Shown here: in pieces, positions 20,605 to 30,523 of the stretch
How positions within the stretch are numbered: the first letter of the stretch is position 1
Layout of the letters: the number at the start of each line of letters is the position of its first letter
From: Algoriphagus iocasae
GTDB lineage: Bacteria > Bacteroidota > Bacteroidia > Cytophagales > Cyclobacteriaceae
Assembly: GCF_014206875.1 (NCBI RefSeq)
Contig: NZ_JACIJO010000001.1
Span: forward strand, 682,001 to 746,000
DNA length: 64,000 bases
Direction of reading: 5' to 3'
Notes under the pieces: model-generated
Database searches by the model: none
What the model was told of the DNA's origin: nothing
The model's input: the letters and a program-made list of their open reading frames with translations, nothing else
Made by a program: the position numbers and the translations under genes

Positions 20605-22866
20605 ATGAACAGCTGGATTCTATTAGGAATTGGATTTATCGCACAAGGGCTTTTCTCTGCAAGATTTCTCATCCAACTGATCAAGTCAGAGAAAGCTGGG
20701 AAAGTGCTTTCACCGACTTTGTTCTGGATTTTAAGTCTTTTTGCTTCTTTCTTATTAATGATTTACGGCACTTTTCGCCAAGATTTAGTCATTGTTGGAG
20801 GGCAATTCATCGGATATTTTATCTACATCAGAAATTTACAGATTCAGAATTATTGGAGAAAAGTACCCTTGGGACTTCGGATTGTCTTTTTGGTTTTGCC
20901 TTTTCTGTTTTTTGCCAATCTGATCATTTTTAGAAATCAGGACTTTTCCCAGGTATTCAATAATCCTGAGATCAGTAGCATAATGCTGACATGGGGTGGT
21001 TTGGGACAGGCCATATTTACTGCGCGTTTTGTAGTGCAATGGATCCAATCAGAAAAAGCCAAAGAATCGCATTTTCCCATGTTGTTTTGGTATATCAGTC
21101 TCCTGGGAGCTTTGATGATAGCCAGTTATGCGATTTTCCGGAAAGACGCAGTCCTGTTTATTGGGCAGGCATTTGGGATTTTGGTTTATGGAAGAAATAT
21201 CATGATTCATTTTGGACCACCAAATATTACAAGAATGACGGTATTGGATCGGTTGAAGACTTACAGAATGGGGTTTTTATTAGTTTTTACTGCACTTGTC
21301 CTTTTCTTCAACTTGAATGCTTGGTCGGTAACAGAGTCAAGTGAAGCCAGGTATTCGGAGATCGGGAAAGAAATGCTTGAATCTGGAGATTGGATGCATC
21401 CTCAGTTGATGGGGATATATCATTACCATAAACCTCCAATGACTTATTGGATCACTGCTTTCTCTTACAAAATTTTTGGAGTTTCTCCTTTTTCAGCCCG
21501 CTTTTTCCTTCAACTGTCGATTCTGTTAGAAATCTTGCTGGTTTACTTCATTGGTAAATTATTGATGAAGGATACTAAACAGGCTTTTCTTGCATCCATG
21601 CTTTATGCATCTTTTCCCACGGTAATTATAGCCGGAAGAGCATTGACTACCGATGCATATTTGACCACATTTATACTTGCGGCAGTCTATTTTTGGATTT
21701 TATATAATGAAATAAAAAAGCCCTGGATTCTGCTGCTTTCTTACATTTCCTTGGGATTAGGTTTTCTTACCAAAGGCCCTGTCGATTTAATAGTTCCAAT
21801 GGTATTGTTGTCCTTTCAAAAAATCGCCAAAAAGAAAATAGAAGGTTCTGTTTGGCTGCATACCCTTGGTTGGATCTTGATGTTGGGAATAGGACTCAGT
21901 TGGTTTTTGAAATTGTATGAAGAGGATTCTAGGTTTTTGGACTATTTCTTTTTCAAGCATACCGTAGACCGATTTGCAACTGATACATTTGGAAGAAGCC
22001 AGCCAATCTGGTTTTACCCAGTCTTGTTGGTTTTGACTGCATTTCCTTGGGTTTTAATACTTCTATCCAAAAGCAAAGCTATATGGCAAAGTAAAAAATC
22101 TCTTCAAAAATTATTTTGGGTCTGGTTAGTTGTGCCGGTTATCTTCTTTTCTTTGAGTCATTCCAAGCTTGTTCTATACATATTGCCAGTGTATTCAGGA
22201 ATGGCAATGGGGGCAGTTTTGATTTGGATGAAGTTAAAGAAATCGCAACAAAAAATTTGGGAAAGGATCCAGTTGGGAGTTCAAATCCTGATTTTGATAG
22301 GTTTATTGATAGCTCCACTTATTGACCCAAAAATAGAGTACAATTATAAGTTTTTGTTTGTTGCATTGGTTTTGGGATCCATTTTGGTGGCATTCCAGTT
22401 TACGGGTATGAAAAGGGCAGAAAGAGCTGTTGTTTCTGCATGGATTTTCACGATGGGAATTACAGCTTTGTCTACCTATTTTTTCAGCCAAAATCCAGCC
22501 CTTACAAATGATACCAGAAGAGTGGTTTCTTGGATAGAATCCAATTCGACAAAAGAAGAACAAATTGTAATCTTTGATAAACGACTTCCTTCCGTGATGT
22601 TTCAAACTGATAGAAAAGTAATTTCTATTTACGATGGAGATGAAGGACTAAACAGAGAAACCCAGTTCCAGAAGGATGATCATTGGAAAACATTTTTGAT
22701 TAATTTGAAGAAAAATCCGACTTGGATTGATTCTGAAGAGCATCAAAAGGGGATTTGGTTAGCAAAAGTCAAAAAGAAAATGCCTGATTTGCCGAAGGGA
22801 AAGATCTGGGAAACGTTGACGGAAGTGGATGGTTGGAAAATAATGAACATTAAATCAATTCAATAG
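20605..22866 (+). CDS. Fusion: two LAB_N domains plus ArnT-like GT-C glycosyltransferase
   Basis: 753 residues, highly hydrophobic. Residues about 1-80 and 130-200 are two copies of the lipid-A-biosynthesis N-terminal (LAB_N) helical domain: FIAQGLFSARFLIQLIKSEK and LGQAIFTARFVVQWIQSEKA. From about 215 an ArnT/PMT-like GT-C enzyme follows, with EARYSEIGKEMLESGDWMHP and YHKPPMTYW and about ten TM helices. ArnT enzymes move a sugar from undecaprenyl phosphate to lipid A in the periplasm. The fusion and the adjacent GT2, PmrAB-like regulators and upstream box all point to regulated lipid A modification. The sugar is unknown. Confidence 0.85.
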   Translation: MNSWILLGIGFIAQGLFSARFLIQLIKSEKAGKVLSPTLFWILSLFASFLLMIYGTFRQDLVIVGGQFIGYFIYIRNLQIQNYWRKVPLGLRIVFLVLPFLFFANLIIFRNQDFSQVFNNPEISSIMLTWGGLGQAIFTARFVVQWIQSEKAKESHFPMLFWYISLLGALMIASYAIFRKDAVLFIGQAFGILVYGRNIMIHFGPPNITRMTVLDRLKTYRMGFLLVFTALVLFFNLNAWSVTESSEARYSEIGKEMLESGDWMHPQLMGIYHYHKPPMTYWITAFSYKIFGVSPFSARFFLQLSILLEILLVYFIGKLLMKDTKQAFLASMLYASFPTVIIAGRALTTDAYLTTFILAAVYFWILYNEIKKPWILLLSYISLGLGFLTKGPVDLIVPMVLLSFQKIAKKKIEGSVWLHTLGWILMLGIGLSWFLKLYEEDSRFLDYFFFKHTVDRFATDTFGRSQPIWFYPVLLVLTAFPWVLILLSKSKAIWQSKKSLQKLFWVWLVVPVIFFSLSHSKLVLYILPVYSGMAMGAVLIWMKLKKSQQKIWERIQLGVQILILIGLLIAPLIDPKIEYNYKFLFVALVLGSILVAFQFTGMKRAERAVVSAWIFTMGITALSTYFFSQNPALTNDTRRVVSWIESNSTKEEQIVIFDKRLPSVMFQTDRKVISIYDGDEGLNRETQFQKDDHWKTFLINLKKNPTWIDSEEHQKGIWLAKVKKKMPDLPKGKIWETLTEVDGWKIMNIKSIQ

Positions 22867-22868
22867 AA

Positions 22869-23537
22869 ATGAGAATTTTGGTGGTAGAAGATGAACCAGG
22901 AATCTCCAATTTCTTGAAACAAGGATTGGAAGAGGAGGCTTTTGCTGTGGATGTCGCAGACAATGGGAGAGAAGGGCTTGATTTGGCCTTGTCTGGAAGT
23001 TATGATCTGTTATTGCTGGACTGGATGCTTCCGGGGTTTAGCGGGATAGAGATCACGAGGAAATTCAGAAAAGAATTCCCTTTGACACCAATCATATTTC
23101 TGACTGCCAAAGACACAGTAGATGAAACCATCTTTGGGCTTCAGGCCGGAGCAAATGATTACATCAAAAAACCATTTCATTTCGAAGAATTACTGGAGCG
23201 GATAAAAGTACAGCTTCGCTCAAAGGCCGGAGAACATGAGAAATTCACGCTTGGTCCCATCGAATTATTCACTGATCGGCATCAGGTGTATAAGGATGGA
23301 GAGGAAGTTTCTTTGACTCAGAAGGAATTTGCGCTACTGGAACATCTATTACGAAATAAAAACAAGGTTTGTCGTCGTACAAGGATCATTGAGAGTGTTT
23401 GGGATATCCATTTCGAATACAATACCGGAGTGATTGACGTGTTTATCAATTCACTTCGAAAGAAATTGGATCTCCAAAAAGATGAAGATTACATCCAGAC
23501 AGTGAGGGGAGTGGGTTATATGGCAAAGGAAAAATGA
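22869..23537 (+). CDS. OmpR-family response regulator
   Basis: 222 residues. The receiver domain runs 1-115 with acidic EDE at 7-9, phospho-acceptor Asp51 (LLLLDWMLPG) and FLTAKD. The winged-helix DNA-binding domain is about 125-222 (LTQKEFALLEHLLRNKNKV, VDVFINSLRKKLD, VRGVGYM). It resembles CusR/PmrA-type regulators. It lies two bases after the ArnT-like fusion and overlaps the histidine kinase by four bases (ATGA). It is the obvious candidate to bind the paired TTTAAG-N5-CTTAAG boxes upstream of the operon and of the pump. Confidence 0.93.
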   Translation: MRILVVEDEPGISNFLKQGLEEEAFAVDVADNGREGLDLALSGSYDLLLLDWMLPGFSGIEITRKFRKEFPLTPIIFLTAKDTVDETIFGLQAGANDYIKKPFHFEELLERIKVQLRSKAGEHEKFTLGPIELFTDRHQVYKDGEEVSLTQKEFALLEHLLRNKNKVCRRTRIIESVWDIHFEYNTGVIDVFINSLRKKLDLQKDEDYIQTVRGVGYMAKEK

Positions 23538-24898
23538 AATTATCCTACAAAGAAAAAATAGCTAGAAGACTGACCATCGTCACTGCTTTGATTGTGATGG
23601 TGGTCTTTGGTGTGATTTATTGGGTAGTGGATTTTACTGTTGTGGGAAATATCGACAGAGAATTAGATTTGGAAACCAATAAACATGTCGGACAGATTTT
23701 TTTGGAAGATGGAGAAATCAAATTCATCCACAAGGATGAATGGATGGAGGAGGAGCATCAGGAGATTCAGCTAAATCCTATTTTTATTGAAATTGTGGAT
23801 TTGGATGGTAATTCTATGGATAAATCTCCGAATCTGGGAAATCATCGATTGCTTTTTCATCCGGATTGGAGTTCCAAGGAAGGTGCTTCTACCATAAAGA
23901 TTGGCGATCAACTTGTTCGTCAAAAACAAATGTTATTGAATCACGAAGGGATAGATGAAGGGTATTTGTTGGTGGCAACTTCCTTTGAGGATACTCAAAA
24001 ACTTCTCAATAACCTTCGCAACATTTTATTACTGCTTTACCCTGGGATTTTGATTTCGCTTTTTTTGACGATGCGTTACCTGGCCGGAAAAAGTATTCAA
24101 CCGATTAAGAAGATCATCTCCAAAACCAACCAGATCACTCAAAGCAACCTGAATGAGCGGGTGCCAGTGCTGGATCAGAAAGACGAAATAGGTCAGCTTA
24201 CCAGATCCATCAATGATTTACTGAATCGTCTGGAACAGTCCATTATCCGAGAAAAGCAATTCACTTCGGATGCTTCCCATGAGTTGAGAACTCCATTATC
24301 AGTTATGCGGGGAACTCTGGAGGTGTTGATCAGAAAACCTCGGACTTCTGAAGAATATGTCAATAAGATTCAGACAGCATTAGGCAGTATCGATAGAATG
24401 TCAGCAATGATTGATCAACTTTTGGCTTTGGCAAGAGTAGAAAAAGGAGCGCCTTCTCCTAAGGATGAAGTGGAAATCCTGTCTTTCGTTGAGGAAATGG
24501 CTGCCCAGTATCAAACTGATACAGGGAGGGAAATCCGATTTAAAACCCGTGAATCAATGCCGATTTTTGTACAGGTGAGTGAGAAGTCACTTGTAATGAT
24601 ATTAAACAATCTGATTCAGAATGCCATCAAATATTCGGAAGGCCCTATAGACCTTGAGGTCAAAATAGAAAATGGAAAACCGATGATTTTTGTAAATGAT
24701 CAGGGTCAGGGAATTGCTGCAGAATCCATAAAAAAGATCTTTGATCCTTTCTATAGAGACCCTTCGGCATTGGAAAAGCTGATTCCAGGTACTGGTTTGG
24801 GTTTGGCAATTGTTAAGAAACTTGCCCAGGAAAGTGGTATCGAAATCAGTGTTTCAAGTGAAAGTGGGCTTGGCAGTACCTTTCGTCTGGGTTTTTGA
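23534..24898 (+). CDS. Sensor histidine kinase (PmrB/CusS-like)
   Basis: 454 residues: TM1 at about 14-36, a periplasmic sensor of about 120 residues rich in acidic and histidine residues (KDEWMEEEHQEIQ), TM2 at about 160-182, HAMP, then HisKA with His249 in SDASHELRTPLSVMRG. HATPase_c follows, with N, G1 and G2 boxes (NNLIQNAIKYS, VNDQGQGIA, GTGLGLAIVKK). It phosphorylates the overlapping response regulator. The acidic sensor loop would suit metal ions or cationic antimicrobials, which is inference. Confidence 0.93.
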   Translation: MKLSYKEKIARRLTIVTALIVMVVFGVIYWVVDFTVVGNIDRELDLETNKHVGQIFLEDGEIKFIHKDEWMEEEHQEIQLNPIFIEIVDLDGNSMDKSPNLGNHRLLFHPDWSSKEGASTIKIGDQLVRQKQMLLNHEGIDEGYLLVATSFEDTQKLLNNLRNILLLLYPGILISLFLTMRYLAGKSIQPIKKIISKTNQITQSNLNERVPVLDQKDEIGQLTRSINDLLNRLEQSIIREKQFTSDASHELRTPLSVMRGTLEVLIRKPRTSEEYVNKIQTALGSIDRMSAMIDQLLALARVEKGAPSPKDEVEILSFVEEMAAQYQTDTGREIRFKTRESMPIFVQVSEKSLVMILNNLIQNAIKYSEGPIDLEVKIENGKPMIFVNDQGQGIAAESIKKIFDPFYRDPSALEKLIPGTGLGLAIVKKLAQESGIEISVSSESGLGSTFRLGF

Positions 24899-24910
24899 CC
24901 ACAGGCCATT

Positions 24911-24927
24911 TTTAAGCTAATCTTAAG
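24911..24927 (+). promoter_or_regulatory. Second OmpR/PmrA-like box, before the RND pump
   Basis: TTTAAG-CTAAT-CTTAAG, then GGTT. It differs from the box at 19800 in two bases over 20. It lies between the kinase stop and the pump start, suggesting that the regulator also drives the pump from an internal promoter. Confidence 0.6.
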
Positions 24928-24987
24928 GTTTTAAAAAGCTCCTTGATAGTTTAATTGTAGATTTTTGTCTTGCAATCAGAGGATTCT

Positions 24988-27900
24988 ATGTTAGACAAAA
25001 TCATACAATGGAGCATACATAACAAGCTCCTGGTTTTTCTTTTTATCGCTGCCTGGATAGCTTACGGGATTTATTCGCTTAGTCATTTACCGATTGGAGC
25101 TGTTCCAGATGTGACCAATAATCAGGTGCAGGTAATTACAACTTCCAGAAATCTGGCTACAGAAGATGTTGAAAAATACCTGACTTATCCGGTAGAATTG
25201 GAAATGGCAAACCTACCGGGTGTCAAAGAAATCAGGTCTGTTTCCAAATTCGGTCTTTCTGTGGTGACCATCGTATTTGAAGATGATTTGGGTACCTATC
25301 TTCCCCGCCAATTAATCGCAGAACGAATAAAAATTGCTCAGGAAAGTATCCCTGAAGGTTTTGGTCAGCCATTTATGGGGCCGATTACTACAGGACTTGG
25401 GGAAATTTATCAATATGTGGTTGATGTAAAACCGGAATTTGCAGATCAATATTCGATTACCGATTTAAGAACAATTCAGGATTGGATTGTAAGAAGGCAG
25501 CTTTCCGGTATCCAAGGAGTTGTGGAGGTAAATACCTGGGGAGGATTTTTAAAACAATATGAGGTTTCCATCAATCCGGAAAGATTGAAAGGAATGCAAC
25601 TCGATTTATCTCAAGTTTTTCAGGCACTTCAGCAGAATAACTCCATCGCTGGTGGTGGATATATTGAGAAAACCAATGAGAGCTTTTTTATCAGAGGAGA
25701 AGGTCTGGTTCAAAATCTGGAAGATATAAGAAACATCGTGGTGGATATCCGAGACGGGACGCCAGTTTATGTCAGAGATATTGCTGATGTTGGATTTGGT
25801 CATGCCAATCGTTTTGGAGCAATTACCGGAAACGGCGAAGGAGAAAAAGTCCTTGGCCAGGTGATGATGCTGAAAGGAGCTGATTCCAAAAGAACTATCG
25901 AAAGAGTCAAGGATCGATTGGAGGAAATCCAACCTAGTTTGCCTGAAGGGATTGTGATCAATGGATTTTTGGATCGATCAGAATTAGTCGGAAGAACGAC
26001 CTCTACCATCTCAAAAAACCTGATAGAAGGCTGTTTGATTGTGGTATTCGTAGTGGTTTTATTACTAGGAAATTTCCGATCAGGTTTAGTGGTTGCATCG
26101 ATTATTCCATTGAGCTTACTCTTTGCCCTGTCCATGATGAATATATTCGGAGTGGATGCCAACTTGATGAGTTTGGGAGCGATTGACTTCGGGATCATCA
26201 TTGATGGGGCGGTAATCATCGTCGAATTTATTGCCTATCAGTTTACAAGAGTTCATCATGGATTTGATGGGCTGAGCAAAAAAGAAATCCAGCATCAAAA
26301 AGATGAAATCGCTTTTAACGGTGCTTCTAAAATGATGCATTCTGCCATTTTTGGACAGATTATCATCATCATAGTTTTTATTCCTATCCTGTCACTTTCT
26401 GGAGTGGAGGGCAAAATGTTCCGTCCAATGGCGGAAGTTTTCAGTTTCGCGTTGATCGGTGCGATGATTTTGGGAGTTACTTATGTTCCGGTCGTTTCTT
26501 CCTTGTTTTTGAAGTCTACCCCTCCAGGTCCTAAAAACATTTCTACGAGACTGATCCGTCAGATAAATAAAGTCTATGAACCAACCATCAAGTGGGCATT
26601 GGATCATGGCAAAATCGTCTTGGGTGCAGCCGCCACCATGTTGATCGCAGCGGTGTTATTATTCTCATCCATGGGTTCTGAATTTGTCCCAACCTTGGAT
26701 GAAGGGGATTTTGTGATTCAGCCAGTTTTGAAAACCGGTACCTCACTGAGCAATACCGTGGAGACGATGACTCAAATTGAAAAGATCCTGAAAAAATTCC
26801 CCGAGGTAAATCAGGTGGTAACCAGGATTGGTGCTGCGGAAATTCCTACCGATCCGATGTCAATGGAAGAGACGGATGTGATTGTTACCTTAAATCCGCC
26901 TTCAGAATGGACCACAGTGGAAACCAAAGATGAGTTGGCCGATAAATTCAAAGAAGCTTTGGAAGTGATTCCTGGTTTGGATTACGAGTTTACCCAGCCT
27001 ATCGAAATGCGATTTAATGAGCTGATCACTGGGGTGAGGGCGGATTTGGCCATCAAAGTTTTTGGTGATGATCTGGATCAGTTGCTGAAGACCGGGCAGG
27101 AAATCGAAGCTGCAATCCAAGGTGTAGAAGGTGCGGCAGATATTATTGTTGAGAAAGTCGATGGCTTGCCTCAGATGAAAATCGAATACAACCGAAGCAA
27201 AATTGCCAAATATGGCCTGAATATTTCCGATTTGAATGCTTTAGTGACCATGGGATTTGCTGGGGAAACTGCCGGGACAGTATTTGAGGGAGAAAGACAG
27301 TTTGATCTCGTTGTGAGATTTGACAAAGATTTTAGATCAGATATATCTGATTTGGAACTGGCATCCGTTCAGTTGCCAAATGGAGGAAGCGTTCCTTTGG
27401 GGGAATTGGCTTCAATTACCTATACCAAAGGTCCTGCGAAAATTTCAAGAGATGATACCCAGCGAAGAATTGTAGTGGGGGTGAATGTGAGAAATCGGGA
27501 TCTTCAATCCGTTGTGGATGATATTCAGGAAATTATACGTACTCAAATCGATATTCCAGAAGGATATAGAGTAGATTATGGTGGGCAATTTGAGAATTTG
27601 CAGCAGGCGAGAAATCGCTTGATGATTGCCGTACCGATTGCGTTGATCTTGATTTTCGTTTTGTTGTATTTCGCATTTTCATCTACCAGAGATGCCATCA
27701 TGATTTATTCTGCGATTCCACTTTCTGCCATCGGAGGAGTTTTGTTATTGTGGATTCGAGACCTGCCATTCAGTATCTCAGCAGGGGTAGGATTTATTGC
27801 CTTGTTTGGAATCGCGGTCCTCAATGGAATTGTATTGATAGAACATTTCAAATCTATGGAAAGCAAGTATACAGATATCAAGAAACTGGTGTTGGACGGA

Positions 27901-29319
27901 GCTAAAGAGCGATTGAGACCCGTGCTTTTGACAGCTTCAGCTGCGGCATTGGGCTTTTTGCCGATGGCAGTATCAGGATCAGCGGGTGCAGAAGTCCAGC
28001 GTCCGCTGGCCACAGTGGTAATTGGAGGATTGATTTCAGCGACAATTTTGACTTTGGTAGTACTGCCGGTTTTGTATGTCTTTTTCAAAAAAGGATCATT
28101 AAACTTAGTCTCTGGAATAAAGAAATCCGGCTTGGCTATTTTGATTTTCTTCGGAATGGGATTTTCAGCCTTTGCTCAGGAGCAGCCATCTCAATTGACC
28201 TTGGAGCAGGCTTTGGAAGTAGCTTTGGAACAAAACCTGAACTATCAGGCTGCCACCAAAGGGTTGGAAGCTGCTACGGTAAAAACAGGAGCAGGCTGGA
28301 ACATCGATAAAACCCAAGTCTATTTTTCCCGAGATGAGAATGATATTGCTGAGAATGGCTACGCCAATAGCAAGTGGGGATTAAGTCAGACTTTTGCTTT
28401 TCCATCGCTTTATTCTGCTCAAAAAAATGTGCTGAAAGATCAGGTGGCAATGAAGGAAAGTCAGTTGACTTTACAGGAGCGAACACTGAAAGGTGAAGTG
28501 AGTAAAGCTTATGTGACTGCGGTGCACTGGAAAGAAGTAGGAGATCATTTTGCGCAATTAGACAGCCTTTACAAAGAGTTTTCTTCAGCTTCCAATAGGA
28601 GGTTTGAACTGGGAGAGACCAATTACCTTGAAAAATTAACTGCTTCCGGTAAGCAGCGGGAGATAGCACTGAAGCTTTCTGAGGCAAATCAGAATTATCA
28701 GGTTTCGATTGAGAATTTAAAGAATTTGCTCAATTGGGAAGGTGAGTTGGAAATCGTTACTGAGGAGATTTCGCTTTCTGAAGATGTCACTTTCGAAGCG
28801 GCTTCTCATCCCGGGGTGAATTATTATGAATCTGCCTTGAACCAAGCGGATCATCAAGTACAAGTGGAGCGAAGAAAATTACTTCCTGACTTACACATCG
28901 ATGTTTTCAGAGGAACCAACACTTATCCTGATTCCAAAATTTATCCGGGTTTTCAAGGTGGGATTACTGTTCCATTGTTCTTTGGAGCGCAGCGATCACA
29001 GGTTCGGGCCAGCGAGTTTCACAAGGAAATGATGGAGCTAGAGGCATTGAATTACCAGAAAAGACTAAATGCCCAATATAATCAAACCCAATATAAGTTG
29101 GATCAAAATTCGGAGGTAATCCGATATTATGAGGAGGAAGGAGAGGCTCTGGCCAATCAACTGATGGATCAGGCACAGCGGTCGTATCAAGAAGGAGAAA
29201 TCGACTTTTTGCAGTACGTGCAATTGATGGAAAACTCCATGAATATCACGCTTCAATATCTGGAAAGCAGGTATAATTATCAAATCAATGTCTTAGAAAT
29301 TAATTATCTCATCAACTGA
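24988..29319 (+). CDS. CusA/CzcA-type RND permease fused to a TolC-like outer-membrane factor
   Basis: 1443 residues from the ATG at 24988. Residues 1 to about 1035 are a complete heavy-metal RND permease (IPIGAVPDVTNNQVQ-like N-terminus, TM4 motif GAIDFGIIIDGAVIIVE, two six-TM blocks). Near 1042-1060 is an extra hydrophobic segment resembling a signal peptide (LAILIFFGMGFSAFAQ). Residues 1063-1443 form a TolC-family factor (LTLEQALEVALEQNLNYQAA, two long helical repeats). The fusion joins inner- and outer-membrane parts of a tripartite efflux pump; such fusions occur in Bacteroidota. The stop overlaps the adaptor's ATG by one base (TGATG). Likely exports copper/silver or divalent metal; ion unproven. 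Confidence 0.92.
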   Translation: MLDKIIQWSIHNKLLVFLFIAAWIAYGIYSLSHLPIGAVPDVTNNQVQVITTSRNLATEDVEKYLTYPVELEMANLPGVKEIRSVSKFGLSVVTIVFEDDLGTYLPRQLIAERIKIAQESIPEGFGQPFMGPITTGLGEIYQYVVDVKPEFADQYSITDLRTIQDWIVRRQLSGIQGVVEVNTWGGFLKQYEVSINPERLKGMQLDLSQVFQALQQNNSIAGGGYIEKTNESFFIRGEGLVQNLEDIRNIVVDIRDGTPVYVRDIADVGFGHANRFGAITGNGEGEKVLGQVMMLKGADSKRTIERVKDRLEEIQPSLPEGIVINGFLDRSELVGRTTSTISKNLIEGCLIVVFVVVLLLGNFRSGLVVASIIPLSLLFALSMMNIFGVDANLMSLGAIDFGIIIDGAVIIVEFIAYQFTRVHHGFDGLSKKEIQHQKDEIAFNGASKMMHSAIFGQIIIIIVFIPILSLSGVEGKMFRPMAEVFSFALIGAMILGVTYVPVVSSLFLKSTPPGPKNISTRLIRQINKVYEPTIKWALDHGKIVLGAAATMLIAAVLLFSSMGSEFVPTLDEGDFVIQPVLKTGTSLSNTVETMTQIEKILKKFPEVNQVVTRIGAAEIPTDPMSMEETDVIVTLNPPSEWTTVETKDELADKFKEALEVIPGLDYEFTQPIEMRFNELITGVRADLAIKVFGDDLDQLLKTGQEIEAAIQGVEGAADIIVEKVDGLPQMKIEYNRSKIAKYGLNISDLNALVTMGFAGETAGTVFEGERQFDLVVRFDKDFRSDISDLELASVQLPNGGSVPLGELASITYTKGPAKISRDDTQRRIVVGVNVRNRDLQSVVDDIQEIIRTQIDIPEGYRVDYGGQFENLQQARNRLMIAVPIALILIFVLLYFAFSSTRDAIMIYSAIPLSAIGGVLLLWIRDLPFSISAGVGFIALFGIAVLNGIVLIEHFKSMESKYTDIKKLVLDGAKERLRPVLLTASAAALGFLPMAVSGSAGAEVQRPLATVVIGGLISATILTLVVLPVLYVFFKKGSLNLVSGIKKSGLAILIFFGMGFSAFAQEQPSQLTLEQALEVALEQNLNYQAATKGLEAATVKTGAGWNIDKTQVYFSRDENDIAENGYANSKWGLSQTFAFPSLYSAQKNVLKDQVAMKESQLTLQERTLKGEVSKAYVTAVHWKEVGDHFAQLDSLYKEFSSASNRRFELGETNYLEKLTASGKQREIALKLSEANQNYQVSIENLKNLLNWEGELEIVTEEISLSEDVTFEAASHPGVNYYESALNQADHQVQVERRKLLPDLHIDVFRGTNTYPDSKIYPGFQGGITVPLFFGAQRSQVRASEFHKEMMELEALNYQKRLNAQYNQTQYKLDQNSEVIRYYEEEGEALANQLMDQAQRSYQEGEIDFLQYVQLMENSMNITLQYLESRYNYQINVLEINYLIN

Positions 29320-30476
29320 TGGAAGCAATACAATCAAAAATTTATTCTGGCCTGTTGATTTTAGTTGGATTGGTGTTTCTGATCCGATGTTCGCCAAAAT
29401 CCGAGGAAAATTCCGGGGCAGAGTCCATGGAAAGTATCGAAGTCGGATCCAATCAAATCGGCTTAACCAAAGAGCAGTTTGCTGCCATGGATATGAAATG
29501 GGGGGAAATGGTCCTGAAGACTTTTTCGGAAGAAATCAAAGTTCAGGGACAGGTGAAAATCCCGGTTGAAGGAATGCAGGATATTACGCCGTTTTTTGGA
29601 GGATATGTGGCCGACCTGAAGTTGATGGAAGGGCAGCAGATTCGAAAGGGAGAAGTCCTTTTTTACCTGGAAAGCCCAGAATTTGTTAGACTTCAACAAG
29701 AATATCTGGAAACTTCTAGTCAATTGAATTTCCTGAAAGAAGAATTTGAACGACAAAAGACACTTTTCGGAGAGAAAATAGCTTCGCAAAAAGGCTATCT
29801 CAAAGCTGAGTCAGAGTATCAAAGTAGCTTGGCTAAAGCGGAAAGCTTGAAAAAGCAATTGGGAATGATTCATGTCAATGCAGATAAATTGACGCCGGCA
29901 AGTATCCAAACCAAGGTTCCTGTAATTTCTCCGATCAATGGCTATGTGGAAAGTGTTTTCACAGTGCCGGGAGCATTTTTGCCATCGGCTTCTAAAGCTG
30001 CGACTTTGATTAGTACAGAGCATATGCATATCGAGCTAAGTGTGTTTGAAAAAGATGCAGTGAATGTAACTGAAGGCCAGCATGTAGCTTTTACCCTTCC
30101 AGATATGCCGGGGAAAACATTTGATGCAAAAGTGTATGTAGTAGGTAAATCCATAAGTGAACAACGATTGGTTCCGGTGCATGCACACCTAATCGATGAA
30201 AGCCAAGAGCATTCTTTGGTGCCGGGCATGTATTTGGAGGCGAAGATCAAACTCGAACCACAGGAAGGTTGGTCATTGCCAGTATCCGCAGTAGTGGCAG
30301 CAGATGGTGTAGATTATGTTTTGGTCCAGTCAGGTTCTGATGAAAAAGGATTTTACCTCGATAAAGTGGAGGTGAAACTGGGAAGACAAAATGATGATTT
30401 GGTAGAGATTTATCCCAACCCAAAACTGGACGAAAATTCAATCATCTTGGTGAAGGGAGCTTTTACAATGCTTTAA
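29319..30476 (+). CDS. Efflux RND periplasmic adaptor, lipoprotein
   Basis: 385 residues with a lipoprotein signal (LIRC, Cys near 25). The usual adaptor order follows: a barrel-sandwich lipoyl half (GGYVADLKLMEGQQIRKGEV), an alpha-helical hairpin (about 125-175), the second lipoyl half (PVISPINGYVESVFTVPGAF), beta-barrel and membrane-proximal domains. It bridges the RND permease and the TolC part encoded by the preceding fusion gene, with which it is translationally coupled. CusB-like metal-binding methionines are not conspicuous. The operon ends at a terminator 21 bases downstream. Confidence 0.92.
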   Translation: MEAIQSKIYSGLLILVGLVFLIRCSPKSEENSGAESMESIEVGSNQIGLTKEQFAAMDMKWGEMVLKTFSEEIKVQGQVKIPVEGMQDITPFFGGYVADLKLMEGQQIRKGEVLFYLESPEFVRLQQEYLETSSQLNFLKEEFERQKTLFGEKIASQKGYLKAESEYQSSLAKAESLKKQLGMIHVNADKLTPASIQTKVPVISPINGYVESVFTVPGAFLPSASKAATLISTEHMHIELSVFEKDAVNVTEGQHVAFTLPDMPGKTFDAKVYVVGKSISEQRLVPVHAHLIDESQEHSLVPGMYLEAKIKLEPQEGWSLPVSAVVAADGVDYVLVQSGSDEKGFYLDKVEVKLGRQNDDLVEIYPNPKLDENSIILVKGAFTML

Positions 30477-30497
30477 ATCCTTCCCAAATAGAAATTC

Positions 30498-30523
30498 AAA
30501 GCCTCCAACTAGAGGCTTTTTTT
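30498..30523 (+). terminator. Terminator of the efflux operon
   Basis: 8-bp stem AAAGCCTC/GAGGCTTT, 6-nt loop, then a T-run. Confidence 0.85.
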
